This document shows positions 16,935 to 24,544 of a stretch of DNA of 64,000 bases, one piece after another. The number at the start of each line of letters is the position of its first letter. Position 1 is the stretch's first letter. The notes under the pieces are model-generated. The model saw only the letters and a list, made by a program, of their open reading frames with translations, was not told where the DNA came from and made no database searches. Made by a program: the position numbers and the translations under genes. Source of the stretch: Planctomycetaceae bacterium (GTDB lineage Bacteria; Planctomycetota; Phycisphaerae; Phycisphaerales; SM1A02); assembly GCA_027490145.1 (NCBI GenBank), contig JAIXYQ010000010.1, positions 367,198 through 431,197 of the forward strand. The letters run 5' to 3'.

Positions 16935-17836
16935 CGAACGCCGACCCGACCAACCGTGCCGCGCGCCGGCTCGATGCCGCCGCTGCGGCCTACCGCTTCA
17001 AGACCCTCGACCCCGAGGCTCGTTGGGGATTCCAGGCCGGTCCGGGCACCACGCCCAGCCAGCTCGCGTGCCTGATCGCCACGGTGGCGGTGGCGGGTGG
17101 TGCCTACCTCATCGTCGGTCTGCTTCGTGGCACGGCATGGGGTGGGTTCCTGTGGCACGAGATGACGGCGTATCAGTACATCCCGATCCCGGTGATCGTC
17201 TTCAGCATCTGGTGCTTCGCGTTTCTGTGGCTCAAGGCGCTGAAGATCAAGGCGCAGCGTGCGGTGCTGGCTGCGCCCGTGCTGCCCACCGGAAACACCT
17301 TCACGCTCACCGCGGAGACGGCCGATGCCGTCGTCGACCGGATCGATGCGATCGCGGACGAGCCCGAGCGGTTCCTCTACCTCGCGCGGGTGCGAGGCGT
17401 GCTCCGCATGATGCGCAACCTCGGCCGCGTTGGGGATGTGGATGAACTGCTGGCGTCGCGTGCGGAGCAGGACGAAGCGTCGAATGACTCGGGCTACACC
17501 GTGTTGCGTGGGTTCATTTGGGCGATCCCCGTGCTGGGCTTCATCGGCACCGTGCTCGGCCTGACCGAAGCGATGGGGCAGTTCGGCGCAACGCTGGCCT
17601 CGGTGCAGGATGGCGCCGGTGCATCGCAGGTCTCGGCGCTCGTGCAGAATCTGACCGGCGTTCTCGATGGCCTCAAGACGGCATTCGTGACCACGGGGCA
17701 GGCTCTGGTCGCCGTGCTCATCATCCAGCTCGTCATGATCGCCGTGAAGCGGGCGGACGAGCAGCTGCTCGACGACATCCAGGGCACCTGCACCCGCACG
17801 ATCGTCGCGCGCGTGCGCCTGAGCGGGAACGGCTGA
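16931..17836 (+). CDS. MotA/TolQ/ExbB-type ion channel subunit
   Basis: 301 residues with three to four membrane helices: about 40-65, 79-105, and the conserved pair near 195-225 and 252-280. The signature helices read WAIPVLGFIGTVLGLTEAMG and GLKTAFVTTGQALVAVLIIQ, the pattern of the TolQ/ExbB/MotA family, whose pentamers use the proton or sodium gradient to do mechanical work across the envelope. It is followed directly (TGATG) by an ExbD-like subunit and then by a second one. No tonB, tolA or flagellar motor gene is nearby, so the work is probably tied to the GTPase operon. Confidence 0.85.
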   Translation: MTNADPTNRAARRLDAAAAAYRFKTLDPEARWGFQAGPGTTPSQLACLIATVAVAGGAYLIVGLLRGTAWGGFLWHEMTAYQYIPIPVIVFSIWCFAFLWLKALKIKAQRAVLAAPVLPTGNTFTLTAETADAVVDRIDAIADEPERFLYLARVRGVLRMMRNLGRVGDVDELLASRAEQDEASNDSGYTVLRGFIWAIPVLGFIGTVLGLTEAMGQFGATLASVQDGAGASQVSALVQNLTGVLDGLKTAFVTTGQALVAVLIIQLVMIAVKRADEQLLDDIQGTCTRTIVARVRLSGNG

Positions 17837-18651
17837 TGGCCCGGCGCTCCGCCGAGGCACCGGTCACGTTCTTCTCCTTCCAGGACGTGCTGCTTTCGCT
17901 CATCGGGATCACCATCCTGGTGACCGTGCTGCTCATCATCAGTTCGATGGTCCAGGCGGTTGAAACGGTCCAGCAGGCGGTTTCCGCGGCCCAGTCCGAT
18001 CCGGCCTCGGCCGCCACGGTCACGGCACTCAAGGAGCGGCGCGACCAGCTGACCGAGGCGCTCCGGCGCGCACAGCGGCGGCCCAACGAGGATCCGACGG
18101 CACGCCGCGCGACCCTCCGGCAGGAGGTGCTGGCCGCACGCGAGGAGTTGGATGACCTCAAGCGCGAAGTCGAGCAGCTCGAGCGATCGCTCCGCGACAT
18201 CCTGCTGCGTCACCCCGAAGCCGGCGCAGCCCGGCGATTCCAGTCGCTCGAGGAGCGCCGCCAGGAACTGGAGTCGGAACTCGAGCGCGAACAGCGCCGC
18301 CGCCAGGTGACGTACCTGCTCGGCGACTCACCCAAGGGCATGCCCGTCGGCGTCGAAGTGAGCTCGCGCGGCTTCCTCGTGTTCTCCGTCGAGAAGGGCG
18401 GCGGGTCGTTGATGGTGTCGGCGGACGGTTCGCTCGCCGCGATCACCGAGGCCGCGTCCGTGATCGCAGGCGGCAAGCCGTTCTACCTCCTGTTCGTGGT
18501 CAAGCCTTCGGGGATCGATCACTACCGTGGCATCGTGGCCGAGCGCAACGCCATGCCCGAGGATCGCCGACCGGGCATGGGGCTGGACCTGGTCGCGGAG
18601 TCGTCCATCCTCGACGGCGCCATGCCGGGCCGGCAGGAGTCCGCGCCGTGA
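17836..18651 (+). CDS. ExbD/MotB-like channel partner 1
   Basis: 271 residues. One N-terminal membrane helix with an acidic residue at its entrance (FFSFQDVLLSLIGITILVTV, Asp17), the place of the ion-carrying Asp in ExbD and MotB. A coiled coil (about 55-145) follows, then a C-terminal domain of about 110 residues (contains VGVEVSSRGFLVFSVEKGGG and FYLLFVVKPSGIDHYRGIV). There is no visible OmpA-type peptidoglycan domain. The ATG overlaps the stop of the channel subunit by 1 nt. Identification rests on the helix pattern and context. Confidence 0.65.
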   Translation: MARRSAEAPVTFFSFQDVLLSLIGITILVTVLLIISSMVQAVETVQQAVSAAQSDPASAATVTALKERRDQLTEALRRAQRRPNEDPTARRATLRQEVLAAREELDDLKREVEQLERSLRDILLRHPEAGAARRFQSLEERRQELESELEREQRRRQVTYLLGDSPKGMPVGVEVSSRGFLVFSVEKGGGSLMVSADGSLAAITEAASVIAGGKPFYLLFVVKPSGIDHYRGIVAERNAMPEDRRPGMGLDLVAESSILDGAMPGRQESAP

Positions 18652-19601
18652 GCCGCCGTCGCCGCGGCACGGCTGATGACGGCGGGAGCCTCGAACTCCT
18701 GCTCGATCCGATCTGCAACATGTTCGGCACGATCATGTTCGTCATGCTCATCGCCGCGATCATGGCGATGGCCAAGGCGAGCCAGGTGACGGCCGAGGGC
18801 ATGCGCCGCGCCGCCGAGCAGACCCGGGCCGTTCCGGCCGATGCAGCCGTGCTCCAGCAGGACATCGCCGATCTCGAGCGTCGCCTGCAGGAACAGCCCG
18901 CGGCGAAGATCGATCCGACCACGGCGGAGCGCATGGAGGACGTGGAGCGGGCCATGGGAGAGATTGCGCGGCGGCGCAAGCTCCTCGCGGCCTACGAGCG
19001 CTCGGTCGAGGCAGCGGGGCGCGACCTCACGACGATGGCGGAGCTCGTGCAACCACTCGAGGCGGCGATCTCGCGACTCGAGGAGGACCTGAAGCTCGCG
19101 AGGCAGTCGAAGTCACGCGCTGCACGCCCGCCCATCGAGCGGCTCATCACGCAGCGGGCGTTCACGGTCGTCGTCTGGGGCGACCGGCTGTACGCCGTCT
19201 GCCGCTTCCCGCCCGGACCGAGGCCGCGCGAGCGGTGCCTGTGGTACTCGCTCTGGCACCCCCAGCACACGGTCGCGTCGCGGTGCCTCGTGCCCGTGCA
19301 GAACTGTGAACGCGGTCAGGAGCGCATCGAGCGCGACGTGGTCCTGGCGACCGGGAAGGGGATCGATCTCACGGCGGGCAACGCGATCGAGTCCGATCCG
19401 GCCTTCCTCGACCTCCTCGCCACGCTGGATCCGAAGAAGGACTTCATCGACTTCGAGGTCGCTCCGGACTCCTTCGACAGCTTCTTCCTCGCCAAGAGGC
19501 TCTTCGTCGACCGAGGCTTCGAGTACGGGGTGAGCGTGAACACGCAGCCGCTGCCGGAGTACCGCGACCTCGTCGTCCCCGGCCAGCCACGCGGGCTTTG
19601 A
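18648..19601 (+). CDS. ExbD/MotB-like channel partner 2
   Basis: 317 residues, GTG start overlapping the previous stop (GTGA). The N-terminal helix again has an acidic residue at its entrance (LELLLDPICNMFGTIMFVML, Asp20). A coiled coil (about 45-165) leads to a C-terminal domain with several cysteines (VCRFPPGPRPRERC, SRCLVPVQNCERG). Proteins with a D-P/T-ICN-x-FG helix next to ExbB-like genes are common in planctomycetes and usually left unnamed. Two different B subunits for one A subunit suggest a 5:1:1 complex. Last gene of the operon; the vWA gene converges 19 nt later. Confidence 0.65.
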   Translation: MSRRRRGTADDGGSLELLLDPICNMFGTIMFVMLIAAIMAMAKASQVTAEGMRRAAEQTRAVPADAAVLQQDIADLERRLQEQPAAKIDPTTAERMEDVERAMGEIARRRKLLAAYERSVEAAGRDLTTMAELVQPLEAAISRLEEDLKLARQSKSRAARPPIERLITQRAFTVVVWGDRLYAVCRFPPGPRPRERCLWYSLWHPQHTVASRCLVPVQNCERGQERIERDVVLATGKGIDLTAGNAIESDPAFLDLLATLDPKKDFIDFEVAPDSFDSFFLAKRLFVDRGFEYGVSVNTQPLPEYRDLVVPGQPRGL

Positions 19602-19620
19602 GCCGGCGCTCCGGCGCCCT

Positions 19621-22140
19621 TCACTTCACGAGCTTGAACTCACCATCGTTCTCGTCGGCGATCTGCTGGAGGATCGCGATCGCCTGGGGTGAGTCGTCGA
19701 AGCCGAGCGTGTTGATTTGTGTCAGCGTCGCTCCGTTGTTGAGCTCGGCGATCCGGTTGGGCACGTCGGTCGGGATCAGGCCATCGGTCAGGATGAAGAT
19801 GCAGTCGGGAATCGGATCCATCGACTGGAAGGCGAACTGCAGGGCGGGCAGCGGATCGGTGCCGCCCATCAGGCCTTGTTGACGGATGCGCTCGACGGCT
19901 GCCTTGGTGTCGACGCCGGCCTCAAGCCAGCCGTCCTTCAGTGCGGCAGCGCCATCGGTGAAGAATGCCACGCAGAACTCCGTGCCCGCGGTCAGGGCCT
20001 CGATCGAGCGGATCAACTCCGCCTTGGCATGCTCGAACTTGGTGGTGTTGCCCCATCCAGCGCCCATCGACCCCGAGACATCGATGACGAACATGAAGCG
20101 GCTGCCGCCACCCTTGACGCCCATGAAGGTGGAGACCTTCGTGGCGCGCTTGGTCTCGGGTGCCGCCGCCGCGGCAGCCTGCCGTGCTTGGCGCGCGCGC
20201 TCTGCGGCAGCGGGGTCTGGCCCGTCGCGACGCAGCGACTCGAAGCGTGCGGGGTCGCACGGGACGTACCGCTTGGACCCCAGCTGCAGCGCGTTCGTCT
20301 CGCGCTTCCAGGGCAGGACCCACGGACCCGCGCCCGACGGCGCCGTGAACGCCGCGCCACCGACCGTGCCGCCCCGAGCAGGGAAGCGGCTCGTCAGCGT
20401 GGCATCGAGCGACATGGTGCATTCGCCCTCGAGCGCGCCCGCTGCACGTGCTGCCAGCGCGATGCGGAACTCGCCCGGCATGACAACGGGCGCGGTGCCG
20501 GAGACCACACGCAGCACCGTGACCACACCACCGACCATGTCGATGCTCAGCAGGGACTGGCTGTAGCCGCCGATGCCGAAGTCGGCCGTGCTGTCGGAGG
20601 ATTCCTGAATCCAAGTCCCGTGCAACGGGTGCTGCACGACCTCGCCGCGCTGCTGGCCCGCGCGCTTGAGCGCTTCGGCGTCGCCATCGAGTCGATCGAC
20701 CTCGAGCTCGGGCAGCTCCGGTTCACCCTCGGGAGCCGGCTGGCGATCGGTGTCGCTGGGATCCTTGGGCGCGGGTTGCGTGACCGGAGCCGCTGCGGCG
20801 GCCGGTGCGCTCCGGGTGCGTTCGCGAGCACCTTCATCGACACCCACCGGAGCCCCGCCATCGGACTTCTTCACCGAAGCGTCGCCCAGACCATCGCCGC
20901 GCGTGGAACCGGTGGCCTTGTCCTTGGATTCGGTCGTGGTTGAGTCGCCGGAGCTCGTCGAGGAGGTGCTGGACGTGGCGTCCGGTGCGCTGGGCTTCGA
21001 TGCACCCTTGGTTGGTTTCGAAGCCTTGGGATCGCTCGAGCCGCTGGTCGGCTTGGCGTTGCGTGCCTGTGGATCGGCGGGGTCGCCGCCGGGCTCGTTC
21101 TCATCGGACCCGCTGCCGTCCGCAGGTCCCATGCGACCGCGCCGTTCGGGGGAGCGCTCGTCGCGTGGCTTGCGATTTGGATTGGCGCCGGCCTTCACCA
21201 GGTCGTCGAGGCCGCGCCCGATACCGCCACCGCCGGCGCCTTGGCCTTGCGCGCCCGTTCCCTGCACGGTGGGTACGCCTGAGCGACCTTGGCCCGCGCT
21301 CGAGGCATTGTTGCCGCTGCTCGACCCCGACCCCATCGTCCCACCTTGTGAGCCGCCTTGCGAACCACCTTGGGAGCCACCTTGCGAACCGCCTTGCGAG
21401 CCGCCTTGCGAGCCGCCTTGCGAGCCACCTTGCGAGCCACCTTGCGAGCCACCCTGCGAGCCGCCTTGCGATCCACCTTGCGATCCACCCTGAGATCCAC
21501 CTTGTGATCCACCTTGCGAGCCGCCTTGTGAGCCGCCCTGTGAGCCACCTTGCGAGCCACCCTGCGAGCCGCCTTGCGATCCACCTTGCGATCCACCTTG
21601 CGATCCACCTTGCGAGCCACCTTGCGATCCGCCTTGCGATCCACCTTGCGATCCACCTTGCGATCCACCTTGCGATCCACCCTGTGATCCACCTTGTGAT
21701 CCACTTTGCGAGCCGCTCTTGCTCTGGCTACCCGAGCCGGTCGAGTTGGCACCGGACTTGCCGCTTCCAGATCCGGTGCCACCGCTTGATCCACTCCCCG
21801 CGCCCGAGCCCGAACCGGATCCCGAGCCGGATCCCGAGCCAGCTCCCGAGCCAGCTCCCGAGCCAGCTCCCGAGCCAGCTCCCTTCCCGCCTCGACCGGC
21901 GCGCAACGGCGCGCCAGCGGTTGCGCCACCGCCATCATTCACCTCAACATCGAGCGCACCGGCAGGCTCGCGCGGGTTGAACGGTGTGCTCGCCGCAGAG
22001 GTGTCGCCATCGATGGCCACGGCCACCGGCTCGGGGGCGACGACCGCCTCATCCTGCTTCGGCGCGCTCGAACAACCCGCGATGATGGCCATCAGGGTCA
22101 GGCAGCCAACACGAGGCAGGGCGGTCATCGGTGTGGGCAT
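19621..22140 (-). CDS. von Willebrand factor A lipoprotein with long Gly-Ser-Gln-Gly repeat
   Basis: 839 residues. Lipoprotein signal with lipobox IIAGCSS, then about 70 Gly/Ser/Ala-rich residues and about 30 GGSQ units, a Lys/Ser/Asp-rich linker, a lipocalin-like beta segment (contains LHGTWIQESSDSTADFGIGG) and a C-terminal vWA domain from about residue 680. The metal site is intact: DVSGSMG, the GGTDPL Thr and LTDGLIP. vWA domains bind protein partners through a metal ion. GGAGG 4 nt before the ATG at 22140 fixes the start. It converges on the GTPase/channel operon; whether it belongs to that system is open. Confidence 0.85.
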   Translation of the reverse strand: MPTPMTALPRVGCLTLMAIIAGCSSAPKQDEAVVAPEPVAVAIDGDTSAASTPFNPREPAGALDVEVNDGGGATAGAPLRAGRGGKGAGSGAGSGAGSGAGSGSGSGSGSGSGAGSGSSGGTGSGSGKSGANSTGSGSQSKSGSQSGSQGGSQGGSQGGSQGGSQGGSQGGSQGGSQGGSQGGSQGGSQGGSQGGSQGGSQGGSQGGSQGGSQGGSQGGSQGGSQGGSQGGSQGGSQGGSQGGSQGGSQGGSQGGSQGGSQGGSQGGTMGSGSSSGNNASSAGQGRSGVPTVQGTGAQGQGAGGGGIGRGLDDLVKAGANPNRKPRDERSPERRGRMGPADGSGSDENEPGGDPADPQARNAKPTSGSSDPKASKPTKGASKPSAPDATSSTSSTSSGDSTTTESKDKATGSTRGDGLGDASVKKSDGGAPVGVDEGARERTRSAPAAAAAPVTQPAPKDPSDTDRQPAPEGEPELPELEVDRLDGDAEALKRAGQQRGEVVQHPLHGTWIQESSDSTADFGIGGYSQSLLSIDMVGGVVTVLRVVSGTAPVVMPGEFRIALAARAAGALEGECTMSLDATLTSRFPARGGTVGGAAFTAPSGAGPWVLPWKRETNALQLGSKRYVPCDPARFESLRRDGPDPAAAERARQARQAAAAAAPETKRATKVSTFMGVKGGGSRFMFVIDVSGSMGAGWGNTTKFEHAKAELIRSIEALTAGTEFCVAFFTDGAAALKDGWLEAGVDTKAAVERIRQQGLMGGTDPLPALQFAFQSMDPIPDCIFILTDGLIPTDVPNRIAELNNGATLTQINTLGFDDSPQAIAILQQIADENDGEFKLVK
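21341..21713 (-). repeat. About 30 copies of a 12-bp repeat (Gly-Gly-Ser-Gln)
   Basis: In-frame 12-bp units (plus strand TGCGAGCCACCT / TGCGATCCACCT and variants) encode an uninterrupted GGSQ tract. Ser codons alternate and the wobble bases vary, so selection keeps the peptide. A second simple repeat (GSGAGSGAG) lies at about 21816-21884. Confidence 0.9.
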
Positions 22141-22144
22141 GGAA

Positions 22145-22149
22145 CCTCC
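22145..22149 (-). promoter_or_regulatory. Shine-Dalgarno GGAGG of the vWA gene
   Basis: GGAGG on the minus strand, 4 nt before the ATG at 22140. It excludes the in-frame ATG at 22128 as first choice. Confidence 0.6.
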
Positions 22150-22158
22150 GGGGGCCGC

Positions 22159-22164
22159 ATGCTA
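22159..22164 (-). promoter_or_regulatory. -10 box TAGCAT of the vWA gene
   Basis: TAGCAT lies 18 nt before the ATG, leaving just enough leader for the Shine-Dalgarno. The same hexamer recurs before six genes in this window. Confidence 0.4.
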
Positions 22165-22213
22165 CGCCTGAAGCCACCGAATCGAGCAGGCGCGCCGACC
22201 CATTCGACGGAGC

Positions 22214-22231
22214 GCGCCGCACCCACGGCGC
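22214..22231 (-). terminator. GC hairpin after the DUF1080 gene
   Basis: GCGCCG-CACCCA-CGGCGC, a 6-bp stem directly after the stop at 22237 on the minus strand. No U-tract. Confidence 0.4.
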
Positions 22232-22236
22232 CCGCC

Positions 22237-23712
22237 TCAGAGCTTGCGAACGTAGATGTTCGCCCACTGCACCGCGCTGCCGTGCTTCTGCAGGCCGATC
22301 GGGCCGGTCGCGGGCACGCCGGGCAGCGAGGCGTCCTTCAGGACGTGCTTGCCGTTGAGCCACACGTTCAGGACCTCGCCCTGCATGCGGATGCGGAAAC
22401 GGTTCCACTGACCGATCGGGGCGTCGGCCTTCTCGACCGGCGTGCAGGCTTCGCGCACGGCGGCCGACATGCTGGGATTCGTTCGATAGCCCCACACTTC
22501 GCCGCTGCCCACGCTCCAGTTCCACATGTTGACCTGGCTCTCGGGCTTGCCGCGCAGGAAGATCCCGCTGTCGTACTCGTCGATCTCCTCGGTCATCTCG
22601 CTGCCGTCGGCGTTGCGGACGGCATCGCCCTTGGGCCCGATCACGGGGCGACGCTGCTTGCCCTGCGCGGGCCCCGACCAGCGCCAGTCGGCGATGAGCT
22701 CGAAGTCGCCGAAGCTCTCCTTGCTCCACAGGTCGCCGCCCTGGCCGTCGAAGTTCAGCGTCCAGTCCTCGACCTTCCAGTGGCCTTCGCTCTCCTTGGG
22801 CATGGTCCAGTGGTCGAGCGTGCCGTCAAGCAGCGGACGGAACTCGGCGAGTTCCGGATCGGCGCGCATCTCGGGGGCTGGCATGAGCATGCGGTTCTCG
22901 GGCAGCGTCTTGATGCGCAGGTTGCGGAACCAGATCGGCGAACCTTCGGCTTCCAGGCAGATGTAACCCTGGCGGGGCTTGATGTCCTTGCCGCCCGAGA
23001 CTTCCTTGCCGTTCACCTCGAGCTTGATCGTGCCGTCCACGCAGATCACGCGGTAGTGGTTCCATTCGGGCGCACCCTTCGTGCGGTCCTCGCTCGGCAG
23101 GCAGCGCTGCCAGCCTTCGGGATGCGGACGATCGGGCACCATGCTCGCGCCGTGGATGCTGAAGATGTCGCCCTGCGAGGTGTAGCGCAGGCGCCCATCG
23201 GCCATGCGGCTCTCGACGCCGTCCATCACCTGCACCTCGATGCTGCGCGTGAAGGGCACGCCGCGCGCGCAGATCGCATCGCTCCACACGAAAAGGCCGG
23301 CGTTCCCGCCCGGCTTGCGGTGGCTGTACTCCATCTCGAAGACGAAGTTGCGGTACTGGCGGTCGGTGCGCATGACGCCGGTCGGCGACCCCGTGCACGC
23401 GATGACCGGGTTGCCGGCCTCGTCCTTGCCCACGCTCCACGTCGAGGGCGAAGTGTTCACGTTGGTCCAGCCGGCCAGGTCCTTGCCGTTGAAGAGCGGC
23501 TCCCAGCCCTCGGGCTTGGCGGCCTGTTCACGCGCGAAGTCGACGGTGAACGTGCCGGCCTGCGCAGGTGACGCCGCGATGGCCGCATCGCGCGTGGTGG
23601 CCGCGTGTTCCGCGGGCGCCTCGGTGGCTGGCTTGGTCGGCGCCGCGCACGCGACGAGGATCGAGGTCACCGAACACGCAGCCATCGACGCAACAAGGGC
23701 GGAAGTGTGCAT
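22237..23712 (-). CDS. Lipoprotein with two DUF1080 (3-keto-disaccharide hydrolase type) domains
   Basis: 491 residues. Lipoprotein signal ending in ILVACA, short linker, then DUF1080 domain 1 (about 65-270: EGWEPLFNGKDLAGWTNVN, YSHRKPGGNAGLFVWS, IEVQVMDG) and domain 2 (about 290-490: FRPLLDGTLDHWTMPKES, DSGIFLRGKPESQVNMW, IGLQKHGSAVQWANIYVRKL). DUF1080 is a concanavalin-like sandwich; characterised members hydrolyse 3-keto-glycosides or bind sugars, and the family is greatly expanded in planctomycetes. The tandem may be one binding and one catalytic copy. A leaderless-type TACCGT box precedes the ATG. Confidence 0.85.
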   Translation of the reverse strand: MHTSALVASMAACSVTSILVACAAPTKPATEAPAEHAATTRDAAIAASPAQAGTFTVDFAREQAAKPEGWEPLFNGKDLAGWTNVNTSPSTWSVGKDEAGNPVIACTGSPTGVMRTDRQYRNFVFEMEYSHRKPGGNAGLFVWSDAICARGVPFTRSIEVQVMDGVESRMADGRLRYTSQGDIFSIHGASMVPDRPHPEGWQRCLPSEDRTKGAPEWNHYRVICVDGTIKLEVNGKEVSGGKDIKPRQGYICLEAEGSPIWFRNLRIKTLPENRMLMPAPEMRADPELAEFRPLLDGTLDHWTMPKESEGHWKVEDWTLNFDGQGGDLWSKESFGDFELIADWRWSGPAQGKQRRPVIGPKGDAVRNADGSEMTEEIDEYDSGIFLRGKPESQVNMWNWSVGSGEVWGYRTNPSMSAAVREACTPVEKADAPIGQWNRFRIRMQGEVLNVWLNGKHVLKDASLPGVPATGPIGLQKHGSAVQWANIYVRKL

Positions 23713-23718
23713 GCGCGC

Positions 23719-23724
23719 ACGGTA
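23719..23724 (-). promoter_or_regulatory. -10 box TACCGT of the DUF1080 gene
   Basis: TACCGT on the minus strand ends 6 nt before the ATG at 23712; leaderless arrangement. Confidence 0.5.
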
Positions 23725-23774
23725 CCGCCGCGGGGGTCAAGCGTCGATCGTGAGGGTTGGCGCTGCGCGGCGCA

Positions 23775-24431
23775 TCACGCGTCGATGGTCGCAACCTTCG
23801 GCGCGACATCGACCTTCGCGGTCGTCTTCGAGAGCACGTCCTCGACGGAGTGGCCGGGGGCGACTTCCGTGAGCATGAAGCAGCCGCCGCGCTTCTCGAA
23901 GACGGCGAGGTCCGTGATGAGCATGTCCACGCACGACTTGCCCGTCAGCGGCAGCGTGCAGCGGGGGATGAACTTGCTCTCGCCCTTCTTGTTGCAGTGT
24001 TCCATGACGACGATGCGGCGCTTGACGCCCGCGACCAGGTCCATCGCGCCGCCCATCCCTTTGACGAGCTTGCCCGGGATCATCCAGTTCGCCAGGTCGC
24101 CCTGTTCATCGACTTCCATCGCACCCAGGATCGCCAGGTCGATGTGACCGCCGCGGATCATGCCGAAGCTGTCGGCGCTCGAGAAGAAGCTGTGGCCCGG
24201 CACGCCCGTCACGGTCTGCTTGCCGGCGTTGATGAGGTCGGGGTCGACCTTGTCCTCGGTCGGGAAGGGGCCCATGCCGAGCAGGCCGTTCTCGCTCTGC
24301 AGCCAGACCGTCATGCCGGCTGGCACGTAGTTCGCCACGAGCGTCGGGATGCCGATGCCGAGGTTGACGTAGAAGCCGTCCTTGAGTTCTCGGGCGGCGC
24401 GCTTGGCGAGTTGGTTGCGGTCGAGCGGCAT
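23775..24431 (-). CDS. scoB: 3-oxoacid CoA-transferase, subunit B
   Basis: 218 residues, the usual length for the beta subunit of succinyl-CoA:3-ketoacid (or acetoacetate/butyrate) CoA-transferase, which moves CoA between organic acids through a glutamyl-CoA intermediate. The catalytic Glu lies in QSENGLLGMGP. Other family segments are YVNLGIGIPTLVANYVP, GGHIDLAILGAMEVDEQGDL and GMGGAMDLVAGVKRR. The partner subunit A gene normally sits immediately upstream, but here the upstream neighbour is a divergent aldehyde dehydrogenase and the downstream neighbour is a DUF1080 lipoprotein. The alpha subunit must be encoded elsewhere, or this is a relic. Confidence 0.93.
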   Translation of the reverse strand: MPLDRNQLAKRAARELKDGFYVNLGIGIPTLVANYVPAGMTVWLQSENGLLGMGPFPTEDKVDPDLINAGKQTVTGVPGHSFFSSADSFGMIRGGHIDLAILGAMEVDEQGDLANWMIPGKLVKGMGGAMDLVAGVKRRIVVMEHCNKKGESKFIPRCTLPLTGKSCVDMLITDLAVFEKRGGCFMLTEVAPGHSVEDVLSKTTAKVDVAPKVATIDA

Positions 24432-24532
24432 GGGTGCGATGTTGTAGCACGCGCCGGGCGCGCCGTGCGGCGTGAGGCTTGCAGCAGCGCGCAGCAGCGG
24501 GCGGCGCGCCGTGCAGCGCGCTCAAGCCGCCG

Positions 24533-24538
24533 TATCCT
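24533..24538 (+). promoter_or_regulatory. -10 box TATCCT of the ALDH7 gene
   Basis: TATCCT ends 6 nt before the ATG at 24545, leaderless arrangement. Confidence 0.45.
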
Positions 24539-24544
24539 TGGGCG

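Noticed and set aside
16931..19601. A full Zorya defence system
   Set aside because: The channel genes recall ZorA/ZorB, but the A subunit has no long tail, the B subunits lack a visible peptidoglycan-binding domain, and no helicase or nuclease such as ZorD or ZorE is present.
20666..21493. Long open frame opposite the vWA gene
   Set aside because: It is made of the reversed 12-bp repeat and gives Pro-Cys-Glu repeats; the minus-strand frame has a signal peptide, ribosome site and vWA domain.
21341..21713. CRISPR-like regularity
   Set aside because: The units are 12 bp, contiguous, without spacers, and stay in the reading frame of a lipoprotein gene.
24454..24515. Two GGCGCGCC palindromes between scoB and the ALDH gene
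   Set aside because: Eight-base GC palindromes are expected by chance at this base composition, and they do not align with the promoters.
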